64,000 nt of DNA from Stenotrophomonas sp. BIGb0135 (GTDB lineage: Bacteria; Pseudomonadota; Gammaproteobacteria; Xanthomonadales; Xanthomonadaceae). The stretch is from assembly GCF_024810105.1 (NCBI RefSeq), contig NZ_JANUDX010000001.1, forward strand, positions 868,001 through 932,000, written 5' to 3'. The position numbers were made by a program, and so were the translations under genes. The notes under the pieces were generated by a model. The model was not told where the DNA came from. It did not search any database and saw nothing but the letters and a program-made list of their open reading frames with translations. Shown piece by piece: positions 63,941 to 64,000 of this stretch. Position 1 is the first letter of the stretch. Each line of letters opens with the position of its first letter.

Positions 63941-64000
63941 ATGGACCGCAGCGCGCAGATCCTCACGCCCAGCCAGCTCAACATCCTGGCCCGCGACCTG
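63941..64000 (+). CDS. xseA: Exodeoxyribonuclease VII large subunit, N-terminus (partial)
   Basis: Twenty codons before the window ends: MDRSAQ then ILTPSQLNILARDL, the very conserved start of XseA. The gene continues to the right. It starts 45 bases after queG. Confidence 0.8.
   Translation, partial: MDRSAQILTPSQLNILARDL

Overview
The window looks like chromosomal DNA of a high-GC gammaproteobacterium of the Xanthomonadaceae, most likely Stenotrophomonas. Four things point there. Arginine is made by the acetylated route (N-acetylornithine carbamoyltransferase, N-acetylcitrulline deacetylase, fused acetylglutamate synthase/kinase). There are many GTAG-headed REP palindromes. A likely type IV secretion effector carries a C-terminal region resembling the Xanthomonadales XVIPCD domain. 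The GC-rich codon use also fits. No rRNA, IS element, prophage or CRISPR array was seen.

Layout. 1-8.2 kb: start of a probable ClC channel gene, a GAF histidine kinase, a three-gene operon (dimeric barrel-like protein, tautomerase-like protein, MBL-fold hydrolase) divergent from a LysR regulator, an L,D-transpeptidase next to an Lpp-like lipoprotein, and an S41 peptidase. 8.2-14.8 kb: complete cytochrome bd locus, with the CydDC exporter divergent from cydABX and a perfect FNR-type box between them. 14.8-15.2 kb: two identical tRNA-Pro(CGG) genes, each with its own promoter and terminator. 15.2-19.3 kb: an A/T-richer accessory block with a lipoprotein (probable immunity protein), an HEXXH-containing XVIPCD-type effector and a small membrane protein. 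19.5-31.9 kb: a CynX-type transporter, then a long leftward arginine/proline cluster (argF', argG, argE', NAGS/K, GNAT, argC, argH, YciI-like, proB, proA). It is preceded by a 33-codon reading frame and terminator that look like an arginine-codon attenuator.

32.6-40.2 kb: cysS, sufE, an MFS permease, a five-copy REP array, a DksA-type protein with a very long Lys/Ala/Pro tail, yidD, dihydroorotase and an M23 peptidase. 40.4-46.0 kb: squalene/phytoene synthase-like gene, a MupP/Gph-type phosphatase, ubiG, an mtaD-type deaminase, a REP array, then efp divergent from epmB. 46.1-50.9 kb: a GGDEF-EAL protein overlapping a PhnD-like binding protein, trmJ, suhB. 51.0-55.2 kb: a nested palindrome, htpX, gluQ, phbB, an eleven-unit REP array and phaR. 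55.2-64 kb: TraB/GumN protein, DUF1684-like lipoprotein, mutL, amiC, tsaE, nnr, queG and the start of xseA, close to the widely conserved queG-nnr-tsaE-amidase-mutL order.

The genes are mostly housekeeping and accessory content is limited. The two most unusual items are the putative toxin/immunity block behind the duplicated tRNA-Pro genes and the putative arginine attenuator ahead of argF'.
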